DNA of 43,000 nucleotides from Streptomyces natalensis ATCC 27448 (lineage in GTDB: Bacteria; Actinomycetota; Actinomycetes; Streptomycetales; Streptomycetaceae). The notes under the pieces were generated by a model. That model had not been told where the DNA came from. It made no database searches and saw only the letters and a list, made by a program, of their open reading frames with translations. Every line of letters starts with the position of its first letter. Positions within the stretch are counted from its first letter, which is position 1. Location of the stretch: the NCBI RefSeq assembly GCF_000935125.1, contig NZ_JRKI01000016.1:1-43000 (forward strand), read 5' to 3'. The translations under genes and the position numbers were made by a program. Shown in pieces: positions 16,633 to 24,709 of the stretch.

Positions 16633-17073
16633 GTGAGCGAGGAGACGGGCCGCTCTTTGGCGGAGAAGATCAACCATCTGTTCGCGACGATCAAGGACGA
16701 CGACGGCAGGGAATACAGCAACGAATACGCGGCGAACGCCATCAGCCAGACGGGGATCAACATCTCCATGAGCTACATCTGGCAGCTACGGAAGGGGAAG
16801 AAGGACAACCCGACCGTGCGCCACCTGCAGGGTCTGGCGAACTTCTTCGGTGTGCCGATCTCGTACTTTTTCGACGACGCCGTAGCTGGACAAGTAGATG
16901 GCCGACTGGCTCAAATCGAAGCCGAGCGCGCGAACGTCAACGAGGCACTCGAAGACCGCGATGTGAAGTTGATGGCCATGCGCGCCGGCGAACTGTCGGA
17001 AGCGCGAAGAAAGCAGGTAATGGACCTGCTTGACGTTGTCTACAAGTTGGAGCAGGCAGAGCACCGCGAATGA
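16633..17073 (+). CDS. XRE-family helix-turn-helix regulator
   Basis: The GTG at 16633 follows GGAGGGG (16621-16627). The 146-residue product has an N-terminal XRE domain (SLAEKINHLFATI, AANAISQTGINISMSYIWQLRKGK, then HLQGLANFFGVPISYFF) and a C-terminal coiled coil (LAQIEAERANVNEALEDRD, EARRKQVMDLLDVVYKLEQ). It is divergent from the replication operon and directly upstream of an ImmA/IrrE-type peptidase. That is the order of repressor-antirepressor pairs such as ImmR/ImmA of ICEBs1, so it may repress the element and be cleaved by its neighbour (inference). Proteins like this also occur in chromosomal copies of the same cassette. Confidence 0.85.
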   Translation: MSEETGRSLAEKINHLFATIKDDDGREYSNEYAANAISQTGINISMSYIWQLRKGKKDNPTVRHLQGLANFFGVPISYFFDDAVAGQVDGRLAQIEAERANVNEALEDRDVKLMAMRAGELSEARRKQVMDLLDVVYKLEQAEHRE

Positions 17074-17142
17074 CGCGCCGTCAACGGCGTGATTCCGCGG
17101 CGAGGGGGTGCTGTTGCCGCGACACGTGTCGTGTGCGGGAGA

Positions 17143-17667
17143 ATGACCGTGAAAGAGCGAGAGCTTCGCAGAAGTTGTAAACGGGAATTGCGAGCCCTTG
17201 ATATCCAGCCCCCCTTGCAAGTGGACGTGCTCTGCCAGCAACTAGGGGAACGGCGGGGCCGCCCCATCCGGCTGGTGTCGCACCCGATGCCGGTGCCAGG
17301 GCCGTTCGGCGCATGGATCGCCACCGCGTCTACCGATTACATCCTGTATCAGCAGGAAACCACTGCAAGTCATCAGCGGCACATCATCCTCCACGAAGTG
17401 GGCCACATCCTGGCGGACCACCAGAGCGACGGAATCGACGATGCCGCGCTCTGGAACGGGGCGGTCCCGGACCTCTCGGCAGGATCGGTCAAACGGCTCC
17501 TGCGGCGGACGTCATACGACGAAGAACATGAACATCAAGCGGAGTTGGTCGCCACCATCATTCTGGAGTGGGCTTCCGTACTGGACCGGGTCGCCCCGCG
17601 GCGGGCCGCCACTCCCTCCCTGCGTCGCGTGCAGACGGCCCTTGGCGACCGGCAGGGGTGGCTGTGA
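17143..17667 (+). CDS. ImmA/IrrE-type metallopeptidase
   Basis: The 174-residue protein has the zinc protease motif HEVGH at residues 84-88 within IILHEVGHIL and a downstream acidic ligand region EEHEHQAELVATIIL. Secondary elements before the motif (DVLCQQLGERRGRPIRLV, FGAWIATASTDYILYQ) match the minimal ImmA/IrrE fold. Members cleave XRE or similar repressors, so the gene upstream is the natural substrate (inference). I chose the ATG at 17143; an upstream GTG at 17089 would add non-family sequence. Its stop overlaps the start of the membrane protein gene (GTGA). Confidence 0.82.
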   Translation: MTVKERELRRSCKRELRALDIQPPLQVDVLCQQLGERRGRPIRLVSHPMPVPGPFGAWIATASTDYILYQQETTASHQRHIILHEVGHILADHQSDGIDDAALWNGAVPDLSAGSVKRLLRRTSYDEEHEHQAELVATIILEWASVLDRVAPRRAATPSLRRVQTALGDRQGWL

Positions 17668-18791
17668 CCGGCCTGCTCTTTACCGCTGCCATCCTCGACC
17701 TGGCCGTGGTGTGGAAGCTCATTCAGCTCGCCCGGGATCCCCGCGACCTCCCTCTCCGCGCTGTGACCCTGTGCCTCATCTGCACCGATGCTTCGTTCGC
17801 CCTCGGCCTGGATTCCGCGGCCCGTCTCGTGGACGACCTCACCGGCCCAGGCTCCGCGCGACTGGTGCAGAACGCACTGCTGCTCGGCGCGGTCTACTGC
17901 CTGATGTGCTTCTACCTCTTCTCCGCCGAGGAGCGGGAGCGTGCCGGCCGCCGTGCCCGCTGGGAAGCCTTGCCCTTGGCATCGGCCGTTATCGTCCTCG
18001 CACTGACGACCGTCGCAACGCCGGTCGGACTCAGGGGCCGAGAATTCGCCACCGCTGACATGACGGCAACGCCAGTGGCCTTGTTCTTCATGACCGCGCT
18101 GCTCTACCTGATCTACGCACTCGCTGAAGCCCTGTGGTGGACCTGGCGGTATGCACGGATGTCCCTCCGCCCGCTGTCCACGGGGCTATGGCTGACGGTG
18201 GGGGCCCTGGCCGGCATGGTGGTGGCCAACATCGGCCGCCTCGGTATCGATGTGACACGGTGGCGTGGTGCGCAGGTCCCGGCATGGCTGCACGACGGCA
18301 CGCAGGGCCTCCTGGCACTTGCCGTCCCGGTGTTCATCGTCGGCGTCGTCTATTCCGGCGCCGCGATGCGGATGGCGAGAGTGCGGGTCTGGCTGTGCCA
18401 CCGCAAGGCGTACCGGCGTCTTCGCCCACTGTGGGATGCACTGCACCACGCGTTTCCGCAAGACGCCCTCAGCCGCGTGCCCACCAGCGGCTGGCGGGAG
18501 TTCCTGTTCCTGCGCGGTACCCACTACCGCTATTACCGCCGGGTGATCGAATGCCGGGACGGTCTCGTGAGAATCAGCCCGTACCTGGCACAGCAAGGAG
18601 TGAACGACGGCACGCCGCACACGTCTCTTGCCAGCCACCTACGACACGCGCTGCGCGCCCATGCCAACGGCGAAGCGGCATCGTCACAAGCTATTGCCGT
18701 AGCACTCCCGGACGAGAACAGCCTCGAATCCGACGTCTGGCAGCTGATCGAACTGTCGGACGCCCTCAAACCGCACGCACGAGCGCGGTAG
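17664..18791 (+). CDS. MAB_1171c / DUF6545-like seven-helix membrane protein
   Basis: Starting at the overlapping GTG (17664), the 375-residue protein has seven hydrophobic helices in the first 235 residues. The first is GLLFTAAILDLAVVWKLIQL and the last LLALAVPVFIVGVVYSGAAM. A soluble domain of about 150 residues follows (AYRRLRPLWDALHHAFPQ, then HYRYYRRVIECRDGLVRI). This is the layout of the so-called MAB_1171c family, named a putative transporter with little evidence. A sensor role is equally possible, because it has neither transporter motifs nor an ATPase. It is commonly encoded next to XRE and ImmA-like genes in actinobacteria, as here. Confidence 0.75.
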   Translation: MTGLLFTAAILDLAVVWKLIQLARDPRDLPLRAVTLCLICTDASFALGLDSAARLVDDLTGPGSARLVQNALLLGAVYCLMCFYLFSAEERERAGRRARWEALPLASAVIVLALTTVATPVGLRGREFATADMTATPVALFFMTALLYLIYALAEALWWTWRYARMSLRPLSTGLWLTVGALAGMVVANIGRLGIDVTRWRGAQVPAWLHDGTQGLLALAVPVFIVGVVYSGAAMRMARVRVWLCHRKAYRRLRPLWDALHHAFPQDALSRVPTSGWREFLFLRGTHYRYYRRVIECRDGLVRISPYLAQQGVNDGTPHTSLASHLRHALRAHANGEAASSQAIAVALPDENSLESDVWQLIELSDALKPHARAR

Positions 18792-18853
18792 CCAGCACAA
18801 GAACATGCCAGCCGGGCCCGATCGACACGCAACGCCAGACGAGGAGCGGCACC

Positions 18854-20041
18854 ATGACGGAAACTTTGATCACGGCTGACCGGGTCATCACAGGGCCCAA
18901 CGGCACCAGCGTTACCGATGGCGCCGTTCTCGTCCGCGGGGACCGCGTCGCCGCCGTCGGCCCGCGCAAGGAGGTTGAGCAGCTCGCCCCCCACGGATGC
19001 CGCGCCCTGTCCTTTACGGGCGGCACGGTGTTGCCGGGCCTGATCGATGCCCACACGCACCTCATCTTCGACGCGAGTGCCGACCCTGTAGCTGCCGTCC
19101 AGGACAGCAGCGACGAGGAACTGCTGGAGGGCATGGCCGAGCGCGCTGAGCAACTGGTCCTCAGCGGCGTAACGACCATTCGGGACCTCGGAGACCGCAA
19201 TGGCCTCGCAATCCACCTGCGCGATTCCATCACCTCTGGTGCCCTGCCCGGACCACGCATCCTGTCGGCGGCAACACCACTGACCTCCCACGGCGGCCAC
19301 TGCAACTTCTTCGGCGGAGAGGTCGAGGGCGAGCAGGCCATTCGAGACTTGGTGCAACGCAATGCCCGTATCGGAGCGGACGTCATCAAGGTCATGGCCA
19401 CGGGCGGTGGAATGACCAAGGGCGGCCCTGCAATCTGGCAAAACCAGTTCACCGAGGACGAGCTGCGCATCGTGGTCGAGGAAGCCAAACGCTTCGGCCT
19501 ACCCGTCGCCGTCCACGCCCACGGCACCGACGGCATCGCAGCCGCCGTAGCCGCCGGCGTGAACACCATCGAGCACTGCACCTGGATGACCGAGGGGGGC
19601 GAGTTCGACCTTCAGGACGATCTCCTCGCCGCGATCAAGGCCCAGCACATCTACGTGTGCACGGCCACCAGCCCCAATTGGCGGGCTTTCGCTGAAAGGG
19701 TTGGCTACGACCGCGCCGAGCATCTCTTCTCGTCCATGCGCTGGATGGCCGACAGGGGCGTATCCATGATCGCTGGCACAGACGCCGGAGTCACTCGCGC
19801 CGTCTTCGACAAGCTGGTCAACAGCTTGGAGTTCTACCAGTACCTGGGGATTTCCAACGAGAAGATCCTCGATATGGCCACCGCCGACGCCGCCCAGGCA
19901 CTGGGGATTACCGACAGCGGACGCCTGGCCACGGGGAAACGCGCAGACCTTCTCGTTGTTGACGGCAACCCTCTCGTTGATCTCCACGCCTTGCGTGACA
20001 TCCACCTTGTGATCGCTGGCGGCAAGACCGTCCGGCAGTGA
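18854..20041 (+). CDS. Amidohydrolase-family metal-dependent hydrolase
   Basis: The 395-residue protein belongs to the imidazolonepropionase/dihydroorotase-like amidohydrolases. It has GLIDAHTHL with metal ligands H67 and H69, a carbamylatable K179 in ADVIKVMATGG, H221 and H223 in VAVHAHG, H241 in EHCTW, and D310 in AGTDAG. Such enzymes hydrolyse C-N bonds in cyclic amides, peptides or amidines, often prolidase-like dipeptides. The substrate here is not predictable. GAGGAG lies before the ATG, and the 62-bp gap from the membrane protein gene suggests one operon with the XRE-peptidase-membrane cassette. Hydrolysis of a signal molecule sensed by that cassette is speculative. Confidence 0.85.
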   Translation: MTETLITADRVITGPNGTSVTDGAVLVRGDRVAAVGPRKEVEQLAPHGCRALSFTGGTVLPGLIDAHTHLIFDASADPVAAVQDSSDEELLEGMAERAEQLVLSGVTTIRDLGDRNGLAIHLRDSITSGALPGPRILSAATPLTSHGGHCNFFGGEVEGEQAIRDLVQRNARIGADVIKVMATGGGMTKGGPAIWQNQFTEDELRIVVEEAKRFGLPVAVHAHGTDGIAAAVAAGVNTIEHCTWMTEGGEFDLQDDLLAAIKAQHIYVCTATSPNWRAFAERVGYDRAEHLFSSMRWMADRGVSMIAGTDAGVTRAVFDKLVNSLEFYQYLGISNEKILDMATADAAQALGITDSGRLATGKRADLLVVDGNPLVDLHALRDIHLVIAGGKTVRQ

Positions 20042-20110
20042 ACTGGGCCTGAATGCGCTGGCCACCGCCGGTGCCTCCGCGGGAGGCGGAAGATCCAGGA
20101 CCCACGCTGG

Positions 20111-21175
20111 TCATGCCTGGCCCCAGCTACCCGGCCTGATCGCTGCGAGCGCCGCTTCGATGTCGTCGAGTTCATCGAGGAGTCGTCGGATGGTGACTTG
20201 CCGTTCGAACCAGTGACGCCGCAGGTCGGCCTCCGCCGACACAGGCAGCCCATATTCGGCTGTGGTGGCCCCGTACATGCTGAACAGCAGATATAGCAGA
20301 GTGACGCGGGCGCAGGCCCGTACGTCGGCATAGGGCAGTCGCGGGTTCTCAAATAGGTAGGCGCCTACCAGGCGGATGGCTCTCTGCCGCCAGGACGGGC
20401 TGTTCGCCACAGTCCGCGGGTCGAATGCTGCGCGCCCCAACTCCCATGCTGGCAGGCATGCCTCTCCTTGGAAGTCCAGGACCGCAGTGATCACGTCTTC
20501 CTGAGCCAGGAGGTTCGTGCGCGTGAAGTCGGCGTGCCCGGCCTGGACCACAAGCTGGTCGGGCAAGCCGCTACGGAGGCGAGGCACATGGGTGTGCAGG
20601 TCGTCTCGCCGCTGTTCCAGCTCCTCACGCAACTGGCAAAGCCGCGGATCGTGGTGCGCGGTCGCGCGAGCCAGGACGGCCTCGGTCGCCGCGAGTGCGG
20701 TGTCGACGGGCGCGGACCGCCATCTGGTTTGACGGATGCGCGCCGGCCGTGGATACGAGGCCAGGACAAAGTGCATGCGGCCGAGTACCAGACCGATGTA
20801 CTGGGCGCGCGGTACGGTCATAGGCTCGGTCGCGACACGGCCGGTCATCTCGTCGGTCACCACCCAGGCGGTGCCGTCAACGCGGGTGAGGATCTCTCCA
20901 TCCTGGTTGGACCAGACTGGTGGGGCGGGGACGTGAGCGGTGCGACAGAACTCCGACATGGTCCACGCGGTCTTGGCTTGCCGTAGGTCGGCGGACGAGA
21001 GGTACTGCTTGACGAAGATCCGGCGAGAGTCGGAGAGGGTGACGCGCCGGTTGATGGTCTCAGTGCCGATCGGCACAAGTTCAGCGGAGCCCACTTCGAC
21101 GCCGTACCGATCGGAGAGGATCTTGACGAGGAGCTCGTCGCCGCGCACGGTCTCGTCGTGCATGTGCGTCACCAT
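20111..21175 (-). CDS. APH-family phosphotransferase
   Basis: The 354-residue protein has the protein-kinase-like fold of aminoglycoside/choline phosphotransferases. It shows an N-lobe ATP site (VPIGTETINRRVTLSD, then IFVKQYLSS with the ATP Lys), the catalytic loop VQAGHADFTRTNLL (His, Asp, Asn) and the metal-binding AVLDFQ. Substrates of this family include aminoglycosides, homoserine, choline and other alcohols; none can be chosen here. I place the start at the ATG at 21175 because the upstream 36 codons are low-complexity. In another frame that DNA encodes a 30-codon ORF overlapping this start (coupled). It is convergent with the amidohydrolase gene. Confidence 0.8.
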   Translation of the reverse strand: MVTHMHDETVRGDELLVKILSDRYGVEVGSAELVPIGTETINRRVTLSDSRRIFVKQYLSSADLRQAKTAWTMSEFCRTAHVPAPPVWSNQDGEILTRVDGTAWVVTDEMTGRVATEPMTVPRAQYIGLVLGRMHFVLASYPRPARIRQTRWRSAPVDTALAATEAVLARATAHHDPRLCQLREELEQRRDDLHTHVPRLRSGLPDQLVVQAGHADFTRTNLLAQEDVITAVLDFQGEACLPAWELGRAAFDPRTVANSPSWRQRAIRLVGAYLFENPRLPYADVRACARVTLLYLLFSMYGATTAEYGLPVSAEADLRRHWFERQVTIRRLLDELDDIEAALAAIRPGSWGQA

Positions 21176-21261
21176 GCGGTAGTGGGGTGGGGGCGCTCGG
21201 CCCGCAGGGTGTCGGTCACCGTGGACAGCAGGCTGCGGTCCGCGGTGGGAAGGGGCTTCAC
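21169..21261 (-). CDS. 30-codon ORF coupled to the phosphotransferase gene
   Basis: A GTG at 21261 is preceded by GAAAGG nine bases upstream. The peptide begins VKPLPTADRSLLSTVTDTLR and ends with a short Pro/Thr-rich segment and Trp. Its TGA (21171-21169) overlaps the phosphotransferase ATG in the string ATGGTGA, so it could be a translated leader, a coupling peptide or a small gene product (even a peptide precursor). The peptide has a Ser/Thr-rich amphipathic start but no known family. A frameshifted true N-terminus of the phosphotransferase is another explanation. Confidence 0.45.
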   Translation of the reverse strand: MKPLPTADRSLLSTVTDTLRAERPHPTTAW

Positions 21262-21383
21262 GGTGGTGCACCTTTCTGTTCACAACACGACCCGTATGGC
21301 GCCGCTGGAATCAGCTGTCGCACGGGGTCGTCCGGGTCGCCGTTGCCTCTTCAGCCTCCCGAACGGGCAGCCGAGGCATTGCC

Positions 21384-21439
21384 GGGGCGGCAGCGGTGCC
21401 ACGCCGCCGCCCCGCCGTCTTCCACCTACGGGAGGTGGA
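21384..21439. terminator. Hairpins downstream of the permease gene
   Basis: GGGGCGGC (21384-21391) pairs with GCCGCCCC (21406-21413), and TCCACCT (21421-21427) with AGGTGGA (21433-21439). Both lie directly after the permease stop in the transcription direction (reverse strand) and probably end or attenuate that transcript before the 30-codon ORF. Confidence 0.5.
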
Positions 21440-21451
21440 TCAACGTGCCGG

Positions 21452-22978
21452 CTAACGTGTCGCTCCCTGTGAGGCGGGCAGCGGCGGAGTGCTGTTCTTC
21501 GGGTGGGTCGGGTTGAGAAACCACCTTCTGGCGGTGGCAAGCCACCATGTGCCGGAGAAGGCGAGCACGACACCGACCGCGATGGGCGCGTAGTTGAATG
21601 TCTCGATGGTCACCGGGGCGGCCTGCGGCAGCATGAACAGCACGGTGATCACTACGACCCAGGTCACCGCGAGGACGCCTACGGGCTTGGACCAGCGGCC
21701 CAGGTGCCACGGGCCGCGGTGGAAGGATTCCCCCTGACGCAGTCGCAGCAGCGTCGGGATGACGTAGGCGATGTAGAGGCCGATCGTCGCGATGGAGGTG
21801 ACCGCGGCGTACGCGGTCGTGTTGAACAGGTAGGGCAGGCCGAGGACGAAGGCGCCGCCGGCGGCGAGCCAGACCGCGTTGGTCGGGGTGCGAGTCCCCG
21901 GGTGCAGCTTGTGCCACACCTTGGAGAAGGGCAGGGCACCGTCGCGCGAGAAGGCGTAGATCATCCGGGAGTTGGCCGTAACCGATGCCATGCCGCAGAA
22001 CAGCTGGGCGCCGATCACGATAAGCAACATCGTCTTGCCCGCGCTCTCGCCCAGAGCATCCATGAAGATCTGCGCCGGCGGCACCCCCGTCTTCGACTCC
22101 AGTGCGCCGGTGTAGGACTGGATGGCGAATGTCAGGCCGAACAACAGGACAAAACCGGCCGCCCAGGAGACAAGAATGGAGCGGACGATGCCCTTCGGTC
22201 CCTCCACTGAGGCGTTCTTCGTCTCCTCCGTCATGTGGGCGGAGGCGTCGTACCCGGTGAAGGTGTACTGGGCCATCAGCAAGCCGATCAAGCCGACGTA
22301 GACGGCAGAGCCCCAGCCAGTGTTGTTGACGAACTCGGTGAACACGAACTTCGGGGACTGGTGGTGGTCGGGGACGAGCAGGAGCACGCCGACGATCACT
22401 ACCACGCCGATCAGGTGCCACCAGACACTGACAGTGTTGAAGAAGCCCACGATGCGCACACGGAGGGTGTTCACGAGGGCGTGCAGCACCAGGATGATGC
22501 CGAAGAGCGTGATGGTGTGCCCGGGGGTGGCGGCGTAGCCGAACTGAAGGTTCAGGTAGGCGTTGAGGAATGAGGCGGCGCCGAAGTCGACGCCCGCGGT
22601 TACGGCGATCTGGCCGAGGGTGTTGAACCAGCCGGTGAACCATGCCCAGGCGGCCGCCGACCCGCGGGGAGCGAGCTTGTGGGCCCAGAAGTACAGGCCG
22701 GCGCTCGTCGGGTAGCTGGAGCAGACTTCCGCCATGGCCAGCCCGACGAAGAGCGTCATCAGCCCAACGATGGCCCATCCCCACATGATCAGGGCAGGTC
22801 CGCCGGTGTTCATGCCGAAGCCATACATGGTCAGGCAGCCGGAGAGGATGCTGATGATGGTGAACGAGACGGCGAAGTTCTGACGCCCGGACATCGAGCG
22901 GTCCAGGGTCTGGGTGATGCCGAGTTCGGCGAGGCGCTCTTCTTCCGAAGGCGTAACGCTTGGTATATCCAGGGGCAT
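21452..22978 (-). CDS. APC-superfamily amino acid permease
   Basis: The 508-residue protein has 12 hydrophobic helices and APC hallmarks. GRQNFAVSFTIISILSG in helix 1 has a Gly-containing break, MAEVCSSYPTSAGLYFWA lies at helices 2-3, and TGYDASAHMTEETKNAS lies after helix 6. SRMIYAFSRDGALPFS follows helix 8. It resembles the GABA/choline/amino acid-polyamine porter branch, so a proton-coupled amino acid or amine substrate is likely. It follows the 314-residue protein gene by 79 bp. With the decarboxylase and TyrS 5-11 kb away, it could supply or exchange tyrosine/amine, but the distance makes that weak. Confidence 0.88.
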   Translation of the reverse strand: MPLDIPSVTPSEEERLAELGITQTLDRSMSGRQNFAVSFTIISILSGCLTMYGFGMNTGGPALIMWGWAIVGLMTLFVGLAMAEVCSSYPTSAGLYFWAHKLAPRGSAAAWAWFTGWFNTLGQIAVTAGVDFGAASFLNAYLNLQFGYAATPGHTITLFGIILVLHALVNTLRVRIVGFFNTVSVWWHLIGVVVIVGVLLLVPDHHQSPKFVFTEFVNNTGWGSAVYVGLIGLLMAQYTFTGYDASAHMTEETKNASVEGPKGIVRSILVSWAAGFVLLFGLTFAIQSYTGALESKTGVPPAQIFMDALGESAGKTMLLIVIGAQLFCGMASVTANSRMIYAFSRDGALPFSKVWHKLHPGTRTPTNAVWLAAGGAFVLGLPYLFNTTAYAAVTSIATIGLYIAYVIPTLLRLRQGESFHRGPWHLGRWSKPVGVLAVTWVVVITVLFMLPQAAPVTIETFNYAPIAVGVVLAFSGTWWLATARRWFLNPTHPKNSTPPLPASQGATR

Positions 22979-23057
22979 TCGGATGATTCCTTCATCTTCG
23001 TCGGCGCTAACTGGTGGGACGGCAACAGAGGCTCCGGCTCTGTCCCGGCGGTACGGA

Positions 23058-24002
23058 CTACGGCGCGGAGGCTTTGACAGCCCAGGCGCGGTGGCGGTTG
23101 AACAGCATTGGGGCGTCTCCGCAATAGCTCCATGGCACGTCGGTGGCGTACGGGCCGATGGCGTCGAAGACTTCTCCGGCTTCGCGGTGCCGGTTCGCGA
23201 ACGACAGTGCGTGGGCGAGGTAGTTGGCGTCCTCGTGGAATGCGGCGTGAGGACGGTTCGGGGCTCGGTAGGACCACCAGTTGTCCCACGCCTGCCAGGT
23301 CGACGGATTGTCCGTCCAGGGGTGAACGGTCAGTCCGTAGCGGTGCCCCTCCACTTCCATCCGCTGCCGGTGCGACTCGGCGAGGGCGACCAGGGGAAGG
23401 ACATGCGCCGGCAGGCCACGCGGGGCGTGAGTGCACCGTTCCTGCACCCAGTGGAACATCTCCCCGCCGGTGCCGTGCCAGGAGGGGAACAAGTAGGTGA
23501 GGAGTTCGTGGTGCGCCTCGCGGTTCCACGGGTCGCGCTCGATCACCTGCTGCCACAGCTGTCGTACCGTCCCGCGCCACTCGGGGTTCTGGGGAGGCGA
23601 GTGGAAGCGGGTCAATGCGAGCATCACCACGTACGGTGAGGGGTCGCTCGGCATCCTGTCGCCGGCTGCGTCACAGGCGTCCCATGCCAGTTCCATCGCC
23701 TCACTGCGGCCCCGTCCTCGACCGCCGGCCATCGACCGCAGAGCAAGCACATGGGCCAGAAGGGCAAGAGCATGCGGCGACTGCGGTTCGGCTTGCGCCC
23801 ACGTGTCGGCAAATGTCAGCCGCGCTCCGACACGGGCAAGGACCTGAAGGCGGAAGATGCGCCGATCCCAGTCTGCGCCCGTTGCAGCCAGCAGACCCCG
23901 GGCCCCTTCCCAGCGGCCCATCGCCGCGTCCTCGACCACCACCCGTAACTGAGCGTCGTCGCGGGCCGGATGCCGGTCCAGAGCCGGTTTACGACTACTC
24001 AC
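23058..24002 (-). CDS. Conserved hypothetical protein (314 aa)
   Basis: The protein starts MSSRKPALDRHPARDDAQLR and is helical and soluble, with pairs such as GRWEGARGLLAATGADWDRR and ALALLAHVLALRSMAG that look like TPR-style helix hairpins. WREAHHELLTYLFPSWHG-type and DANYLAHALSFANRHREAGE segments follow, rich in Trp and His. I believe it is a protein family conserved in Streptomyces but know no function. It lies upstream of the permease on the same strand and is probably co-transcribed with it. The ATG at 24002 is the natural start because the family-like sequence begins there. Confidence 0.65.
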   Translation of the reverse strand: MSSRKPALDRHPARDDAQLRVVVEDAAMGRWEGARGLLAATGADWDRRIFRLQVLARVGARLTFADTWAQAEPQSPHALALLAHVLALRSMAGGRGRGRSEAMELAWDACDAAGDRMPSDPSPYVVMLALTRFHSPPQNPEWRGTVRQLWQQVIERDPWNREAHHELLTYLFPSWHGTGGEMFHWVQERCTHAPRGLPAHVLPLVALAESHRQRMEVEGHRYGLTVHPWTDNPSTWQAWDNWWSYRAPNRPHAAFHEDANYLAHALSFANRHREAGEVFDAIGPYATDVPWSYCGDAPMLFNRHRAWAVKASAP

Positions 24003-24166
24003 GACGCCCTCGCTCGGCGGTGGCCGTACCCACAGCCAGGCCCAGAGGCACAGTTGGTATCGGCTTCATCAAGAGTCCTCGCGTCACGTCCGGAAGTGGA
24101 AAGACCGTCAGGGCCCAGGGGTAAAAGGAGGGGATCCAGAACCTCACCAGCGCCCCGACGGCCGGT

Positions 24167-24361
24167 CTAGAAGTCGATCTCTTTGATCAGCTGAACCGCG
24201 CCCTGCACGCCGTCCCTGATGCTCGGCGCTGCGGAGCTCCCTGCCAGGAAGAAGCCGAACAGGACGCACACGATGGCGTGGCCCATGTTCAGGCCGCCCT
24301 TCTTCACCAGGAGAAAGACGATCACGCCCAGGAACACCACGGCTGAGAAGCTAACGATCAC
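24167..24361 (-). CDS. Small two-helix membrane protein
   Basis: I set the start at the GTG at 24361, where AGAGGTGG lies 4-12 bases upstream. The product is 64 residues, beginning VIVSFSAVVFLGVIVFLLVK, a loop KKGGLNMGH, a second helix IVCVLFGFFLAGSSAAP and an amphipathic tail. A longer frame to 24520 lacks a ribosome binding site. Similar small membrane proteins are found near transfer and accessory loci of Streptomyces, but no function is known. The 164-bp gap on its left shows no gene. Confidence 0.55.
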   Translation of the reverse strand: MIVSFSAVVFLGVIVFLLVKKGGLNMGHAIVCVLFGFFLAGSSAAPSIRDGVQGAVQLIKEIDF

Positions 24362-24633
24362 GGGCCCACCTCTGAGGAGATCCGCTTGCCACAACGCGGG
24401 AGGGGCCGCCACGCCGTCTTCCGCTGGCGATCCAGCGGCAGGGACTGTGCCATCCGTACGTACGGGACCGAGGACACCTTCGACTCCGGTGGACGAGTTC
24501 AGGGACAACAGGTGATCCACAGCAGGAGGGCTACGAGTCCGTCCGAATCATCCACTCTCGGGCGGTTCGCCAGCGCCGTGCACTGCGGGAGTCCCAGAGT
24601 GATGGGGAAACGCCCGGTGCACACATTTCCGAG

Positions 24634-24652
24634 GTGATATCACTTGAGTGAT
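24634..24652. promoter_or_regulatory. Palindromic operator candidate upstream of the HTH-TPR regulator
   Basis: GTGATATCAC (24634-24643) is a perfect palindrome, and ATCACT-TG-AGTGAT (24639-24652) overlaps it, giving three half-sites of type GTGAT/ATCAC about 60-75 bp upstream of the regulator start. Similar half-sites occur at 34820-34838 and 38359-38382. Binding by one of the two paralogous regulators is inferred. Confidence 0.55.
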
Positions 24653-24709
24653 TTCGGTTTTGCCAGGGCAAGTTGAGGTCGCATAAATCTCTTCAAGGGG
24701 GAGGCATAG

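Noticed and set aside
18134..18853. Extended N-terminus of the amidohydrolase
   Set aside because: It overlaps the DUF6545-like gene and is Arg/Pro-rich; the ATG at 18854 has a ribosome binding site and family-like sequence.
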